From DAOMFB01 sp963721385 (lineage in GTDB: Bacteria > Acidobacteriota > Thermoanaerobaculia > UBA5066), in assembly GCA_963721385.1 (NCBI GenBank), contig CAVRJB010000019.1:682001-746000 (forward strand): 64,000 nt of DNA, given 5' to 3'. The notes below the pieces were generated by a model, which was not told the DNA's origin, searched no databases, and saw nothing but the letters and a program-made list of their open reading frames with translations. This document shows, piece by piece, positions 1-9,265 of this stretch (position 1 is the first letter of the stretch; each line of letters starts with the position of its first letter). Position numbers and translations under genes: made by a program.

Positions 1-1496
1 CCGCGACGCTCTGGGTCGGGCTGACCGGCGTCGTGAAGGCGGGAAAGCTCCTTCGCACCGACGATGGCGGCCAGACGTTCGACGTCGTCCGGAGCTGGGA
101 CTCCCGCGCCGGCGCGCGCGTCGTGGCGATCGGAACCGTCTCCGGCCGGCGCGTCGTCGTTGCCGGAGGCGACGGCGGCCTCGAGGTCTCGGAGGACGGG
201 GGCGCGACGTGGCGCCGCTCCCTGCCCCCGCTCGACCCGGGCTCGGGCATCTCCTTCGTCGCGTTCCAGCCGCTCCGCCCCCAGGTTCTTTTCAGCGGCT
301 CGTTCCGCCATCCGTTCCGCTCGGCCGACCTCGGCCGGACGTGGACGCGGATCGCGGCCGGAATGGTGGAGGACACCGAGATCTTCGCCATCGACTTCTC
401 GCTGACGAATCCGGACGATTTCTGGGCGGCGACCTGCGGCTGGGTCTATCGGACGACGGACGGCGGAGCGAGCTGGACGCGCTACCGGGAAGGCCTCGCC
501 GACCGGCGAACGCACGTCGTCCGGATCGACCCGCGCGACCCGTCGCGGATCCTCGCGGGGACGACGGGCGGCCTCTTCGAGAGCCGCGACGCAGGACGGA
601 GCTTCCGGCGCCTCGGGCCCGAGGTGGTCGTCAACGAGCTCGTCTTCGACCCGCGCCGGCCGGAGCGGCTCGTCATGGGGACGGAGGCGGACGGGGTCTT
701 CGTCTCGGAGGATCGCGGCGTCACCTGGACTGGCGGCCGCGGACTCGCCGAGGCGCGTCTCTCTTCCGTCACGGCGTTGCCGGGCGGCCGGGTCGTCGTG
801 TCGCGCGCCGCGGACGGCGCCGCGGGAGGGCTCTGGAGCGTCGACCCCGCGACGGGAGAGGCCGAGCGCCTCGCCGCCTCCCCCCCGTCCACGGTCCTCG
901 GCCTCGCGACCTTCGGGGAGAGGCTTCTGGCGGCAACGCCGGACGGCGTCTTCCTCGCCGAGCGGCCGGGCGCCCCGTTCGCGAAGGTGCTCGGCCTCCC
1001 CGCGCGCGGATTCGCCCGATCGGACGCGAGGATCGCGGCGGCCACCGACGCCGGCGTCTACGAGAGCCGCGACTCCGGGACGAGCTGGTCCCGCATGGGA
1101 GCGCTCGCGGCCCGGGTCGAGGCGGTCCGGCGCGTCCGGGTCCCGTCGCTCGACCTTTTGACCTGGGCGGCCGACGTCGTCGGCGCGACGGTCTTCTGGG
1201 ACGGTCGCGAGTGGACCGGCCGCGGACCGGCGACCGCGGCGCGGCTGCTGACCGGCGGTTTCGGCCGGCCTCGCGTCGCCCCCCGCGGGTCGCTGCCGGT
1301 CGGCGTCGAGCTGAACGCCGACGGCTCCCTCCTGGTCTTCCGTCCGGCCGACGACGGCGGCGAGCCGGTGGCACTTTCGATGCCGGAACCGGGCCTCGTC
1401 GTCGCCGGGTGGGCCGGCGACCCGCGCGAGCCGTCGGGCCTCTTCCTGGCCACGGTCGGCCGTGGCCTCTTCCGGTTCGTGCCCGCGGGGATTTGA
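1..1496 (+). CDS. Asp-box (BNR/Ycf48-like) beta-propeller protein, 5' truncated by window edge
   Basis: The frame is open from the first base, so the true start lies upstream; the first in-window start (GTG at 33) is not convincing. The protein carries seven motifs of the S/T-x-D-x-G-x-T/S-W/F type (for example RTDDGGQTF, SEDGGATW, SADLGRTW, TTDGGASW, SRDAGRSF, SEDRGVTW, SRDSGTSW), spaced roughly 40-80 residues apart. Asp-boxes are typical of sialidase, Ycf48 and sortilin-like beta-propellers, usually extracytoplasmic binding or scaffold proteins. No catalytic residues can be assigned and no enzymatic role is claimed. The signal peptide, if any, is outside the window. It converges on the DUF192 gene with a 6-bp gap. 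Confidence 0.8.
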   Translation, partial: ATLWVGLTGVVKAGKLLRTDDGGQTFDVVRSWDSRAGARVVAIGTVSGRRVVVAGGDGGLEVSEDGGATWRRSLPPLDPGSGISFVAFQPLRPQVLFSGSFRHPFRSADLGRTWTRIAAGMVEDTEIFAIDFSLTNPDDFWAATCGWVYRTTDGGASWTRYREGLADRRTHVVRIDPRDPSRILAGTTGGLFESRDAGRSFRRLGPEVVVNELVFDPRRPERLVMGTEADGVFVSEDRGVTWTGGRGLAEARLSSVTALPGGRVVVSRAADGAAGGLWSVDPATGEAERLAASPPSTVLGLATFGERLLAATPDGVFLAERPGAPFAKVLGLPARGFARSDARIAAATDAGVYESRDSGTSWSRMGALAARVEAVRRVRVPSLDLLTWAADVVGATVFWDGREWTGRGPATAARLLTGGFGRPRVAPRGSLPVGVELNADGSLLVFRPADDGGEPVALSMPEPGLVVAGWAGDPREPSGLFLATVGRGLFRFVPAGI

Positions 1497-1502
1497 CCGG
1501 AC

Positions 1503-1991
1503 CTAGCGTCCCGGGACCTCGACGAGCTTCAGCTTCGTGCCCGAGACGACGCCGTTCGCCGCCGCCGCACCCGCATTGAGCTCGAGGACGGTCGTCGACG
1601 CCGCCTTCGGCGCGACGTTCGGACAGGGGTCGGCCGCGCAGGGTGGCACGTTGGCGAGGACGTCGATGACGGTCCCGTCGGAGCCGAGGTGGACGATGTC
1701 GAGCGGGAAGTGGCAGTTCTTCATCCAGAACGGCCGTGCCTCTGCGGTGTCGAAGAGGAAGATCATCCCGGTGTCCGCCGGGAGCGACTCGCGGAACATG
1801 AGGCCCTGCGCCTTTTCCGCTTCGGTCCGTGCGAGCTCGACCTCGACGACCTTTCCCGACGGCAGGACGACCCGCGGGCCCCGCGCCGCGGGGGTGGACG
1901 CGGCGGGAGCCGCCGGGGAGGGAGAGCAGGAAGCGAGGGCGAGGGCCAGGAGGCCGGCGGCGGCCGGGTGACGGACGCGTGCCGCGCTCAT
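1503..1991 (-). CDS. DUF192 lipoprotein
   Basis: A 162-residue protein starting at the ATG at 1991. A longer frame exists upstream, but this start is followed directly by a lipoprotein-like signal (LLALALASC) and overlaps the pilR stop by 4 bp (ATGA). The mature part matches the small DUF192 family: conserved GLMFRESLPADTGMIF and PFWMKNCHFPLDIV stretches, and an end with the typical VLELNAG segment before a small beta-barrel tail. DUF192 proteins are secreted or periplasmic and of unknown function. It is the last gene of a long minus-strand series, coupled to the PilSR regulator. Any role in pilus regulation is only suggested by position. Confidence 0.85.
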   Translation of the reverse strand: MSAARVRHPAAAGLLALALASCSPSPAAPAASTPAARGPRVVLPSGKVVEVELARTEAEKAQGLMFRESLPADTGMIFLFDTAEARPFWMKNCHFPLDIVHLGSDGTVIDVLANVPPCAADPCPNVAPKAASTTVLELNAGAAAANGVVSGTKLKLVEVPGR

Positions 1992-3436
1992 GCGTCGGGG
2001 CGAGAGGCCGGTGTCTCGACGCGTTCGTCGATGACTTCCTCGCCCTCGCGCCGGAGGCCGTACTTTTTCGCGTAATAGCGGAACGATCGCTCCGACATCC
2101 GGAGGAGCTCGGCCGCGCGGATCTGCACGCCGTTCGTCCGCTCGAGCGCCTGCTGCATCAGGCGCTTGCCGAGCCACTCGAGGTAGCGCTCGAGGTCGAG
2201 CCCTTCGGCGGGCAGGTCGAAACCCTCGAGGGTCGAGGTCGACGGGACGCCGGCCGGATGGAGGAAGGCGTCGGGGAGCGAGGTCGTCGTGATGACGTCC
2301 GACGACTCGAGCGCGACGGTCCGCTCCATGAGGTTCTCCAGCTCCCGGACGTTGCCCGGCCAGGCGTACGCCTCGAGAAGGCGCATCGCCTCGGTCGAGA
2401 TCTTCTTCTCGGCCACCTCCTGCTCGCCGGCGACCTTCGTCAGGAAGTGCCGGACGAGATGGGGAATGTCGTCTCGCCGCTCCCGGAGCGGCGGGATCGG
2501 CACCGGGATGACGTTGATCCGGTAGAAGAGATCCTCGCGGAACGAGCCGTCGGCGACCTTCTTGGCGAGGTCCTTGTTCGTCGCGCAGATGATCCGCACG
2601 TCGATCGGCTCCTCGGTGTTGCCGCCGACGCGGCGGACGACCCGCTCCTGCAGGGCCCGGAGGAGCTTCACCTGCATCGTCAGGGACGTTTCGCCGATCT
2701 CGTCCAGGAACAGGGTCCCCCCCTCGGCCTCGTGGAAGAGTCCCTTCTTCTCCTTGACGGCTCCGGTGAAGGCCCCCCTCTCGTGGCCGAACAGCTCCGA
2801 CTCGAGGAGGTTCTCCGGCATCGCGCCGCAGTTGATCGAGATGAACGGGGCCGCCGCCCTGGCGGAGGCCTTGTGGATGGCGCGGGCGATCAGCTCCTTG
2901 CCGGTGCCCGACTCGCCCGAGATCAGAACCGTGGACGTCGTCCTGCCGATGCGCGAGACGAGGTCGAAGAGGGCCTGCATCTTCCGCGACGCACCGACCA
3001 CGGCGCCGTGCGCGGTCTTCTCGATCCGCTGGCGGAGGGCGACGTTCTCGTCGGACAGCCGCTTCCGCTCGAGCGCCCGTCCGACGACGTGCTTCAGCTC
3101 CTCGACGTCGAACGGCTTCGAGATGTAGTCGTAGGCTCCCGCCTTCAGCGCCTCGATGGCCGCCTTCGTCGTCGTGTAGGCGGTGATCATGACGACCGGG
3201 ATGGCGGGTGCGAGCTCGCGGGTCCTCTTCAGGATCTCGAAGCCCGAGCCGTCCGGCATTTTGACGTCGGTCAGCACGAGGTCGGGGAGGACGCTCTCGA
3301 GGCGCGAGAGACCCTCGGCGCAGGAACGGGCCGTCCTGACGCGGTAGCCCTCCTTGCCGAAGACGATGGAGAGCATGTCGACGATGCTCGCCTCGTCGTC
3401 GACGACGAGGATTTCAGGTCCCGGAACCTGGGTCAT
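1988..3436 (-). CDS. pilR: Sigma-54-dependent response regulator, PilR/NtrC type
   Basis: A 482-residue enhancer-binding protein. The N-terminal receiver (about 1-120) has acidic D13/D14, phosphoacceptor D57 and K107. The central AAA+ domain has Walker A GESGTGKE (174-181) and the sigma-54 contact loop GAFTGA (221-226), so it should remodel sigma-54 RNA polymerase. The C-terminal Fis-type helix-turn-helix includes a RAAELLRMSERSFRYYAKK segment. The start overlaps the pilS stop by 4 bp (ATGA), and its own stop overlaps the DUF192 gene the same way. Position after pilS and the pilus motor genes supports PilR, the activator of pilin transcription. No pilA gene lies in the window. NtrC-family paralogs are hard to name by sequence alone. 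Confidence 0.88.
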   Translation of the reverse strand: MTQVPGPEILVVDDEASIVDMLSIVFGKEGYRVRTARSCAEGLSRLESVLPDLVLTDVKMPDGSGFEILKRTRELAPAIPVVMITAYTTTKAAIEALKAGAYDYISKPFDVEELKHVVGRALERKRLSDENVALRQRIEKTAHGAVVGASRKMQALFDLVSRIGRTTSTVLISGESGTGKELIARAIHKASARAAAPFISINCGAMPENLLESELFGHERGAFTGAVKEKKGLFHEAEGGTLFLDEIGETSLTMQVKLLRALQERVVRRVGGNTEEPIDVRIICATNKDLAKKVADGSFREDLFYRINVIPVPIPPLRERRDDIPHLVRHFLTKVAGEQEVAEKKISTEAMRLLEAYAWPGNVRELENLMERTVALESSDVITTTSLPDAFLHPAGVPSTSTLEGFDLPAEGLDLERYLEWLGKRLMQQALERTNGVQIRAAELLRMSERSFRYYAKKYGLRREGEEVIDERVETPASRPDA

Positions 3437-5106
3437 GAGACCTCCGTGGCGGCGAGCAAGGCGACGGCCGGCGTCCCCGCCGCCGGCGCCGGCAGCGAGA
3501 TCGTGACGGTTGTACCGCGATTCAGCTCGGTGTCGACCTGGATCCTCCCCCCGTGCTCTTCGACGATGCGGTAGACGATGGCGAGGCCGAGCCCGGTGCC
3601 TCCCGGAAAGCTGTGGGCGAAGGGGGTGAAGAGCCGGTCGCGCTCCTCAGGCGTCATGCCGCGCCCCTCGTCGGCGAATCCGACCGTCCAGCTTCCGCCG
3701 CTCCACCGGGAGGTCACGGTGAGGCAGCCGCCCGCCGGCATCGCGGCGAAGGCGTTCCGCGCGACGTTCCAGAAGATCTGCCGCAGCTGCCCGGGGTCCG
3801 CCGGCAGGACGACGGAGTCGGGGGCGAGGTCGAGCATCACGTCGTGCTGCGGCGAGACCTCGTCGCTGTGCGAGAGCAGCGTCAGGACGTCCCGCAGGGC
3901 CGCCGGAGCGTCGACCGGCTCGACGGCGCGCTCTCGGGGCCGCACGTACCGGAGGAAGTCCTCGAGGATGATCGCGAGACGCTGCGACTCGGAGACGACG
4001 ATCCCCATCAGCCGCTGCTCCTCGGAATCGGGCGGCACGGTTCCCCTGAGGACCTGAACCGAGCCGGAGATCGAGGCGAGCGGGTTGCGGATCTCATGGG
4101 CGATGCCGGCCGCCAGCTCGCCCACGGCGGCGAGCTTCTCCTTCAGCCGCACCTCGCCTTCGAGCTTCTTTATCCGCGTGACATTCTGGAAGATCAGGAT
4201 GCGCCCGGTGATGACGCCCTCTCCGTCCCGGAGGGCGCTTCCGGAGATGCCAAAGTAGGCATCCTCGCCGTTGCGCTTTCGCACGCCTTCGAAGCGGGCG
4301 ATCTCCGACTCCGAGGCGCGGAGCTTCTCCCAGGCGCCCGCATCCACGAAGCCGAGCGAGAGGACGGGCTGGCCGACGAGGTCGACGGGCAGAAGGCCCA
4401 GGAGGTCGCAGGCGGCGCGGTTCGCGAAGGTGATCATCCCTCCCGGGTCCGTCGTCAGGACGCCCGACGACATCGACGAGAGAACCGACGAGTAAAGCGC
4501 CTGGAGCCGGGCGATCTCGGCCTTCCGTCGTTCGAGATCGGCCCGCGTCTCCCGCAGGTTTTCCGACGCTTTCGAGACGAGGAAGGCGGTGGCGACGAAC
4601 GCCGCGATGTTGAGAGCGACGTTCCCCACGAGCGTGGCACGCGCCCACGAGCGCGGCCCGGCGACGGGCGGCAGGACGCCGAAGTACATCAGGTCGACGA
4701 GAACGGCGTAGCAGACGGCGGCGAGCCCGGCGGCGGTGAGGCCGCCCCGGCGGCCGAGGAGGATCGCTCCGGCGGCGATGACCGCGAGATAGACGAACGT
4801 GAACGACGAGTCGGGACCGCCCGAGATCCAGACCAGCCCGGTGACGACGAGGAGGTCGCCCAGGATCTGCAGGCCCGCGTTCAGCTCGGCGGGAACCCGG
4901 TCGACCGTCAGGAGGGCCGCGATCGACAGAAGACAGGCGAAGGCGACGAGGTAGTAGATGAGGCCGAGCGGGAGCGAGACGTCGAACGTGAGTTGGATGA
5001 GGAATGCCGAGAACATCATCGTGAAGACGATGACCAGACGCAGGGACGCGAGTCCCCGCAGCATCGCCTTCAGGGCGTCGGAGTCCCCCGGCCCGGAGCG
5101 GTTCAC
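3433..5106 (-). CDS. pilS: Membrane sensor histidine kinase, PilS type
   Basis: A 557-residue kinase. About six hydrophobic segments occupy residues 20-175, followed by a coiled linker and a PAS domain (about 200-310). The dimerization/phosphoacceptor helix has GIAHEIRNPLASISG with H337, and the HATPase domain has QIFWNVARNAF (N box), DEGRGM and GGTGLGLAIV (G boxes). Six N-terminal TM helices plus PAS is the PilS architecture. The start is a GTG with a TAGAAT -10 hexamer ending 6 nt upstream and no Shine-Dalgarno sequence, so it may be transcribed as a leaderless message. It is translationally coupled to pilR through a 4-bp overlap and follows pilC by 16 bp. Confidence 0.88.
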   Translation of the reverse strand: MNRSGPGDSDALKAMLRGLASLRLVIVFTMMFSAFLIQLTFDVSLPLGLIYYLVAFACLLSIAALLTVDRVPAELNAGLQILGDLLVVTGLVWISGGPDSSFTFVYLAVIAAGAILLGRRGGLTAAGLAAVCYAVLVDLMYFGVLPPVAGPRSWARATLVGNVALNIAAFVATAFLVSKASENLRETRADLERRKAEIARLQALYSSVLSSMSSGVLTTDPGGMITFANRAACDLLGLLPVDLVGQPVLSLGFVDAGAWEKLRASESEIARFEGVRKRNGEDAYFGISGSALRDGEGVITGRILIFQNVTRIKKLEGEVRLKEKLAAVGELAAGIAHEIRNPLASISGSVQVLRGTVPPDSEEQRLMGIVVSESQRLAIILEDFLRYVRPRERAVEPVDAPAALRDVLTLLSHSDEVSPQHDVMLDLAPDSVVLPADPGQLRQIFWNVARNAFAAMPAGGCLTVTSRWSGGSWTVGFADEGRGMTPEERDRLFTPFAHSFPGGTGLGLAIVYRIVEEHGGRIQVDTELNRGTTVTISLPAPAAGTPAVALLAATEVS

Positions 5107-5112
5107 GAGGAG

Positions 5113-5118
5113 ATTCTA
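5113..5118 (-). promoter_or_regulatory. -10 hexamer TAGAAT, 6 nt before pilS GTG
   Basis: On the minus strand TAGAAT is followed by six bases (CTCCTC) and then the pilS GTG. A -10 element ending 6 nt before the start codon puts +1 at the first base of the codon, implying leaderless transcription. No convincing -35 is visible. It would give pilSR a promoter separate from pilC. Confidence 0.5.
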
Positions 5119-5122
5119 GCGA

Positions 5123-6328
5123 CTACCCGATCTTGCCGATCAGCTCGAACATCGGCATGTACATCGCGACGACGATCGAGCCGATGATCGTGCCGAGGAT
5201 CGCGATCATGATCGGCTCCATGAGCTTCATGAGGCCCTCGACGGCGTTGTCGACCTCTTCCTCGTAGAACTCGGCGATCTTGTTGAGCATGGCGTCCATC
5301 GCGCCGGTCTGCTCGCCGACGCCGATCATCTGGACCACCATCGGCGGGAAGACCTTCGTCTCGGCCAGGGGCTCGGCGATCGTGCGGCCGGCCTCGACCG
5401 ACTTCCTCACGCCCATGATCGCGTCCTCGATGATGGCGTTGCCGGCGGTCTTGGCGGTGATCTCGAGGCCGTCGAGGATCGGGACACCCGACGAGGTGAG
5501 GGTCGCAAGGGTCCGGCAGAAGCGGGCCACGGCGATCTTCCGCATGATGTCGCCCAGGACGGGCAGCTTGAGGACCAACCCGTCGATCACGCGCCGCCCG
5601 CGGTACGTCGCGTAGTAGCGATTGAAGGCGAAGCCGAGGGCGACGACGCCCGCGACGATGAAGAGGATGTAGTTCGCGACGAAGTTCGAGGCCCTGATGA
5701 CGAGCCGGGTCGGCAGCGGAAGCTGCGCGCCGAGAGCCGCGAAGAGAGAGGCGAAGGTCGGGATGACTTTCCACAGAATGATGAAGACGACGAGGGCCGC
5801 GACGGTGAGGACCGAGATCGGGTAGATGAGGGCGGTCTTCACCTGCCCCTTCAGCTTCACCGCCTTCTCGATGTAGGTCGAGAGGCGGCGGAGGATCGTG
5901 TCGAGGATACCGCCCGCCTCGCCGGCTGCGACCATGTTGACGAAGAGGTCGTCGAACGCCTTCGGATGCTTGCGCATCGCCTCGGCGAGCGACGATCCCG
6001 CCTCCACGTCCTGCCGGACCGCGAGGATGATCTTCTGGAAGAGCCGGTTGTCCTGCTGGCTGCCGAGGATCTCGAGGCACTGCACGAGCGGGAGGCCCGC
6101 GTCGATCATGACCGAGAACTGCCGGGTGAAGATGGCGAGCCGGCGGGCGTTGACCTTGCCGGGCCCGACGCGGGGGATGGCGAACTCCTTCCCCTTCTCC
6201 TTGACCGTCGTGACCTCGATTTGCCGGCGCCGGAGGTCGGCGATCGCGAGGTCCTTGGAGTCGGCGACGAGGACTCCGCCCGTGACGACCCCCTGCCGCG
6301 TCTTACCCTTCCAGATGAACTGTCCCAT
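5123..6328 (-). CDS. pilC: Type IV pilus inner-membrane platform protein PilC (GspF family)
   Basis: A 401-residue GspF-domain protein, the usual length. It has two copies of the T2SSF domain (about 68-192 and 270-392), each ending in hydrophobic helices, with the family signature FTRQFSVMIDAGLPLVQCL in the first copy and FCRTLATLTSSGVPIL in the second. PilC is the membrane platform on which the PilB and PilT ATPases act during pilus extension and retraction. A clear AAGGAGG ribosome site precedes the ATG. It follows pilT by 12 bp and precedes pilS, so the motor genes and regulator are contiguous. A second GspF paralog lies at 19196-20446 in the secretion-like operon. Confidence 0.95.
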   Translation of the reverse strand: MGQFIWKGKTRQGVVTGGVLVADSKDLAIADLRRRQIEVTTVKEKGKEFAIPRVGPGKVNARRLAIFTRQFSVMIDAGLPLVQCLEILGSQQDNRLFQKIILAVRQDVEAGSSLAEAMRKHPKAFDDLFVNMVAAGEAGGILDTILRRLSTYIEKAVKLKGQVKTALIYPISVLTVAALVVFIILWKVIPTFASLFAALGAQLPLPTRLVIRASNFVANYILFIVAGVVALGFAFNRYYATYRGRRVIDGLVLKLPVLGDIMRKIAVARFCRTLATLTSSGVPILDGLEITAKTAGNAIIEDAIMGVRKSVEAGRTIAEPLAETKVFPPMVVQMIGVGEQTGAMDAMLNKIAEFYEEEVDNAVEGLMKLMEPIMIAILGTIIGSIVVAMYMPMFELIGKIG

Positions 6329-6340
6329 CCGGACTCCTCC

Positions 6341-7474
6341 TTACGAGCTCACGCGCGGCGCGCCGATCGCGGGCGCGCCCGAGCCGGGCGCCGTGGGGAT
6401 CACGCCCGCACCGCGCTGGAGCATCTCGATGAGCTCGTCGGGGAACGACGTGATGGAGACGGCGAGCTCCTGCGAGATGACGCGGCGGTAGACGAGCGTG
6501 GCGAGCGACTGGTTGAAGGTCTGCATCCCGTACTTGTTCTGGCCCGTCTGCATCATCGAGTAGATCTGGTGCAGCTTGTCCTCGCGGATGAGGTTCCGGA
6601 TGGCGGGCGTCGGGATGAGGATCTCCATCGCGAGGCACCGCCCCTTGCCCGAGGCCCGTGGCAGGAGCGTCTGGCAGAGGATCCCCTCCAGGACGAAGGA
6701 GAGCTGGGCGCGCACCTGCGGCTGCTGGTTCGCCGGAAAGGCGTCGATGATCCGGTTCAGCGTCTGGACGGCGCTGTTCGTATGGAGCGTCGCCATCGTC
6801 AGGTGGCCGGTCTCGGCGATGCGAAGGGCGCATTCCATGGTCTCGAGGTCGCGCATCTCGCCGACAAGGACGACGTCGGGGTCCTCGCGCAGGACGGCGC
6901 GGAGAGCGTTCGGAAACGAATGCGTGTCGGCGTGCAGCTCTCGCTGGTTCACGATGCAGCGTTTATGCGTGTGGAGGAACTCGATCGGGTCCTCGATCGT
7001 CACGATATGACGCGGCTGCTCGCGGTTGACCTTGTCGATCATCGTGGCGAGCGTCGTCGACTTGCCTGACCCGGTCGGGCCCGTCACGAGGACGAGGCCG
7101 CGCGGCTTGTTGCAGAGGGTCTCGACGATGGGCGGGACTCCCAGCTCGCGGAAGCCGAGGATCTCGTAGGGGATCTGCCGGAAGGCGGCCGAGACGGCGC
7201 CCCGCTGCAGGAAGACGTTGCCGCGAAAGCGCGCGAGCCCCTTGACGCCGAACGAGAGGTCCAGCTCGAGCGTCTCCTCGAAGCGGTGCTTCTGGACGTC
7301 CGTGAGGATCGAGTAGATGAGCTGCTTCGTCTCCGGGACCGTGAGGGGAGGGAAGTCCAGCGGCGTCAGGTCGCCGTCGACGCGGATCATCGGCGGCGAG
7401 TTCGTGGTCAGGTGAAGATCCGATCCCCCGCGCTCCACGAGCGTCTTGAGGAGCTGGTGCAGCGTCGCTCCCAT
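6341..7474 (-). CDS. pilT: Pilus retraction ATPase PilT
   Basis: A 377-residue hexameric secretion-type ATPase. The N-terminal PAS-like domain carries GGSDLHL, followed by Walker A GPTGSGKST (about 132-140), the Asp box around ITIEDPIEF, Walker B LVGEMRDLET and the His box HLTMATLHTNSA. The retraction-specific AIRNLIRE-type motif is present near the C-terminus. Together these identify PilT rather than PilB. I chose the ATG at 7474 over the TTG three bases upstream because an AGGGGGA ribosome site then sits 6-7 nt away. A TATCAT element at 7506-7511 in the 45-nt gap after pilB could serve as an internal promoter with a short leader. Confidence 0.95.
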   Translation of the reverse strand: MGATLHQLLKTLVERGGSDLHLTTNSPPMIRVDGDLTPLDFPPLTVPETKQLIYSILTDVQKHRFEETLELDLSFGVKGLARFRGNVFLQRGAVSAAFRQIPYEILGFRELGVPPIVETLCNKPRGLVLVTGPTGSGKSTTLATMIDKVNREQPRHIVTIEDPIEFLHTHKRCIVNQRELHADTHSFPNALRAVLREDPDVVLVGEMRDLETMECALRIAETGHLTMATLHTNSAVQTLNRIIDAFPANQQPQVRAQLSFVLEGILCQTLLPRASGKGRCLAMEILIPTPAIRNLIREDKLHQIYSMMQTGQNKYGMQTFNQSLATLVYRRVISQELAVSITSFPDELIEMLQRGAGVIPTAPGSGAPAIGAPRVSS

Positions 7475-7519
7475 CAAAGTCCCCCTACGGTTGAACCGCC
7501 TTCCAATGATACGCCGCGG

Positions 7520-9247
7520 CTAGAGGACCGTCTCCCGGACGACCTCCTCGATCGAGGTGAGGCCCTCCTTGATCTTGACGAGGCCCGAGCGGCGAAGGGA
7601 GATCATCCCTTCCTCGATCCCCTTCCGCTTGATCTCGATCGAGGACGCGCCGGAGAGGATCATCTCCCGCACCTCCTCGGTGATCTCGAGCACCTCGACG
7701 AGCGCGACGCGCCCCTTGTAGCCCGTGCCGTTGCAGCGCTCGCATCCCTTCCCCTTCATCACCTGCACCGACTTCGACTCCTCGGGGTTGAAGCCGAGAG
7801 ACACGAGGACCTGCGGGGCGACCTCCGTCGGGCCCTTGCAGTTCGTGCAGACCCGGCGGATGAGCCGCTGCGCGGCGATGATGATGACCGACGTCGCCAC
7901 GAGGTACGGCTCGATCCCCATGTTCATGAGGCGGTTCACCGTCGAGGGTGCGTCGTTCGTGTGGAGCGTCGAGAGAACGAGGTGGCCGGTCAGCGCGGCC
8001 TTGACGGCGATCTCGGCCGTCTCGAAGTCGCGGATCTCGCCGACGAGGATGATGTTCGGGTCCTGCCGGAGAAACGACCGGAGCGCCGCGGCGAAGTTGA
8101 GGCCGATCGAGTCGCGCATCTGGACCTGGTTGATCCCCGGCAGGTTGAACTCCACCGGATCCTCGGCCGTGATGATGTTCGTCTCGGGTGTATTGATCCG
8201 CGACAGAGCCGAGTAGAGCGTGTTCGTCTTCCCCGACCCCGTCGGCCCGGTGACGAGGACCATCCCCCACGGTCGGAGGATCGCCTTCTCGAAGCGGGTC
8301 AGGCTTTCGCGTTCGAACCCCAGCTTCGTCATGTCGAGCATGAGGTTGTCCTTGTCGAGGAGGCGGCAGACCACCTTCTCGCCGAAGAGGGTCGGGAGCG
8401 TCGAGACGCGGTAGTCGAGGTCCTTCACCTTCCCGGCGAGCTTCATCTTGATCTTGATCCGGCCGTCCTGCGGGAGGCGTCTCTCGGCGATGTCGAGCTT
8501 CGCGAGGATTTTGATGCGCGAGGCGATGGCCTCCCGCAGCTTCGGCGGCGGGTTCATGACCTCGTAGAGAATGCCGTCGATCCGGTACCGGACGCGGTAC
8601 TCCTTCTCGTACGGCTCGACGTGGATGTCCGAGGCGCCGCGCTTGATCGCGTCGGTCAGGATGATGTTGACGAGCCGGATGACCGGAGCCTCCTCGCCTT
8701 CCTCGGCGAGCTTCTCCAGGTCGATCGTCTGGTCTTCCTCCTCGTCGACGACCTCGAGCGAGGTGTCGGCCGTGTCGGCGGTCGACATCTCCTCCATGAC
8801 CTTCTTCAGCTCGAGGGCGTGGGTGGCGCCGTAGTGCCGGTCGATGGCCGCCTGGAGCGCCATCTCGGCGGCGACGACCGGCTCGACGTTGTAGCCGGTC
8901 ATGAACTTGATGTCGTCGAGCGCAAAGACGTTCGTCGGGTCGGCCATCGCGATCGTGAGCGTGGCGCCCGTCTTGTTGACCGGGAGAATGTTGTACTTCC
9001 GCGCGACGTCGGGGGCCACGAGCTTCAGGACGCCCGGGTCGATCTCGAAGTGCGTCAGGTTGATGGACGGGACGCCGAACTGCGCCGAGAGCGTTTCGGT
9101 GATGTCGTCTTCCGTGACGATGCCCAGCTCCACGAGCGCCTCGCCCAGCTTCTTGCCGGACGACTGCTGGAGCTTGAGCGCCTCGCCGAGCTGATCCTGG
9201 TTGATGAGCTTCGCCTTCAGGAGAAGGTCGCCGAGTTTCAGGGCCAT
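7520..9247 (-). CDS. pilB: Pilus extension ATPase PilB
   Basis: A 575-residue assembly ATPase with the N-terminal MshEN/GspE-N region (about 1-140), a central domain with GASDIHVEPYEKEYRVRYRI, Walker A GPTGSGKT (334-341), Asp box ITAEDPVEF, Walker B LVGEIRDFETAEIA and His box LVLSTLHTNDA. A tetracysteine zinc site is formed by CTNC and CERC, as in GspE/PilB. It powers type IV pilus polymerization at the PilC platform. The acidic segment at 165-187 (DEEEDQTIDLEKLAEEGEE) is a flexible linker between the N-terminal and motor domains. It has its own TAGAAT hexamer 7 nt before the ATG and may be expressed independently of the LPS genes upstream. Confidence 0.95.
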   Translation of the reverse strand: MALKLGDLLLKAKLINQDQLGEALKLQQSSGKKLGEALVELGIVTEDDITETLSAQFGVPSINLTHFEIDPGVLKLVAPDVARKYNILPVNKTGATLTIAMADPTNVFALDDIKFMTGYNVEPVVAAEMALQAAIDRHYGATHALELKKVMEEMSTADTADTSLEVVDEEEDQTIDLEKLAEEGEEAPVIRLVNIILTDAIKRGASDIHVEPYEKEYRVRYRIDGILYEVMNPPPKLREAIASRIKILAKLDIAERRLPQDGRIKIKMKLAGKVKDLDYRVSTLPTLFGEKVVCRLLDKDNLMLDMTKLGFERESLTRFEKAILRPWGMVLVTGPTGSGKTNTLYSALSRINTPETNIITAEDPVEFNLPGINQVQMRDSIGLNFAAALRSFLRQDPNIILVGEIRDFETAEIAVKAALTGHLVLSTLHTNDAPSTVNRLMNMGIEPYLVATSVIIIAAQRLIRRVCTNCKGPTEVAPQVLVSLGFNPEESKSVQVMKGKGCERCNGTGYKGRVALVEVLEITEEVREMILSGASSIEIKRKGIEEGMISLRRSGLVKIKEGLTSIEEVVRETVL

Positions 9248-9254
9248 TGGCGCG

Positions 9255-9260
9255 ATTCTA
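9255..9260 (-). promoter_or_regulatory. -10 hexamer TAGAAT, 7 nt before pilB ATG
   Basis: TAGAAT on the minus strand lies between the DUF3108 stop and the pilB start, with 7 bases before the ATG and no ribosome site. The spacing predicts a leaderless pilB message. No consensus -35 was found 16-18 bp upstream. Confidence 0.5.
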
Positions 9261-9265
9261 GACCG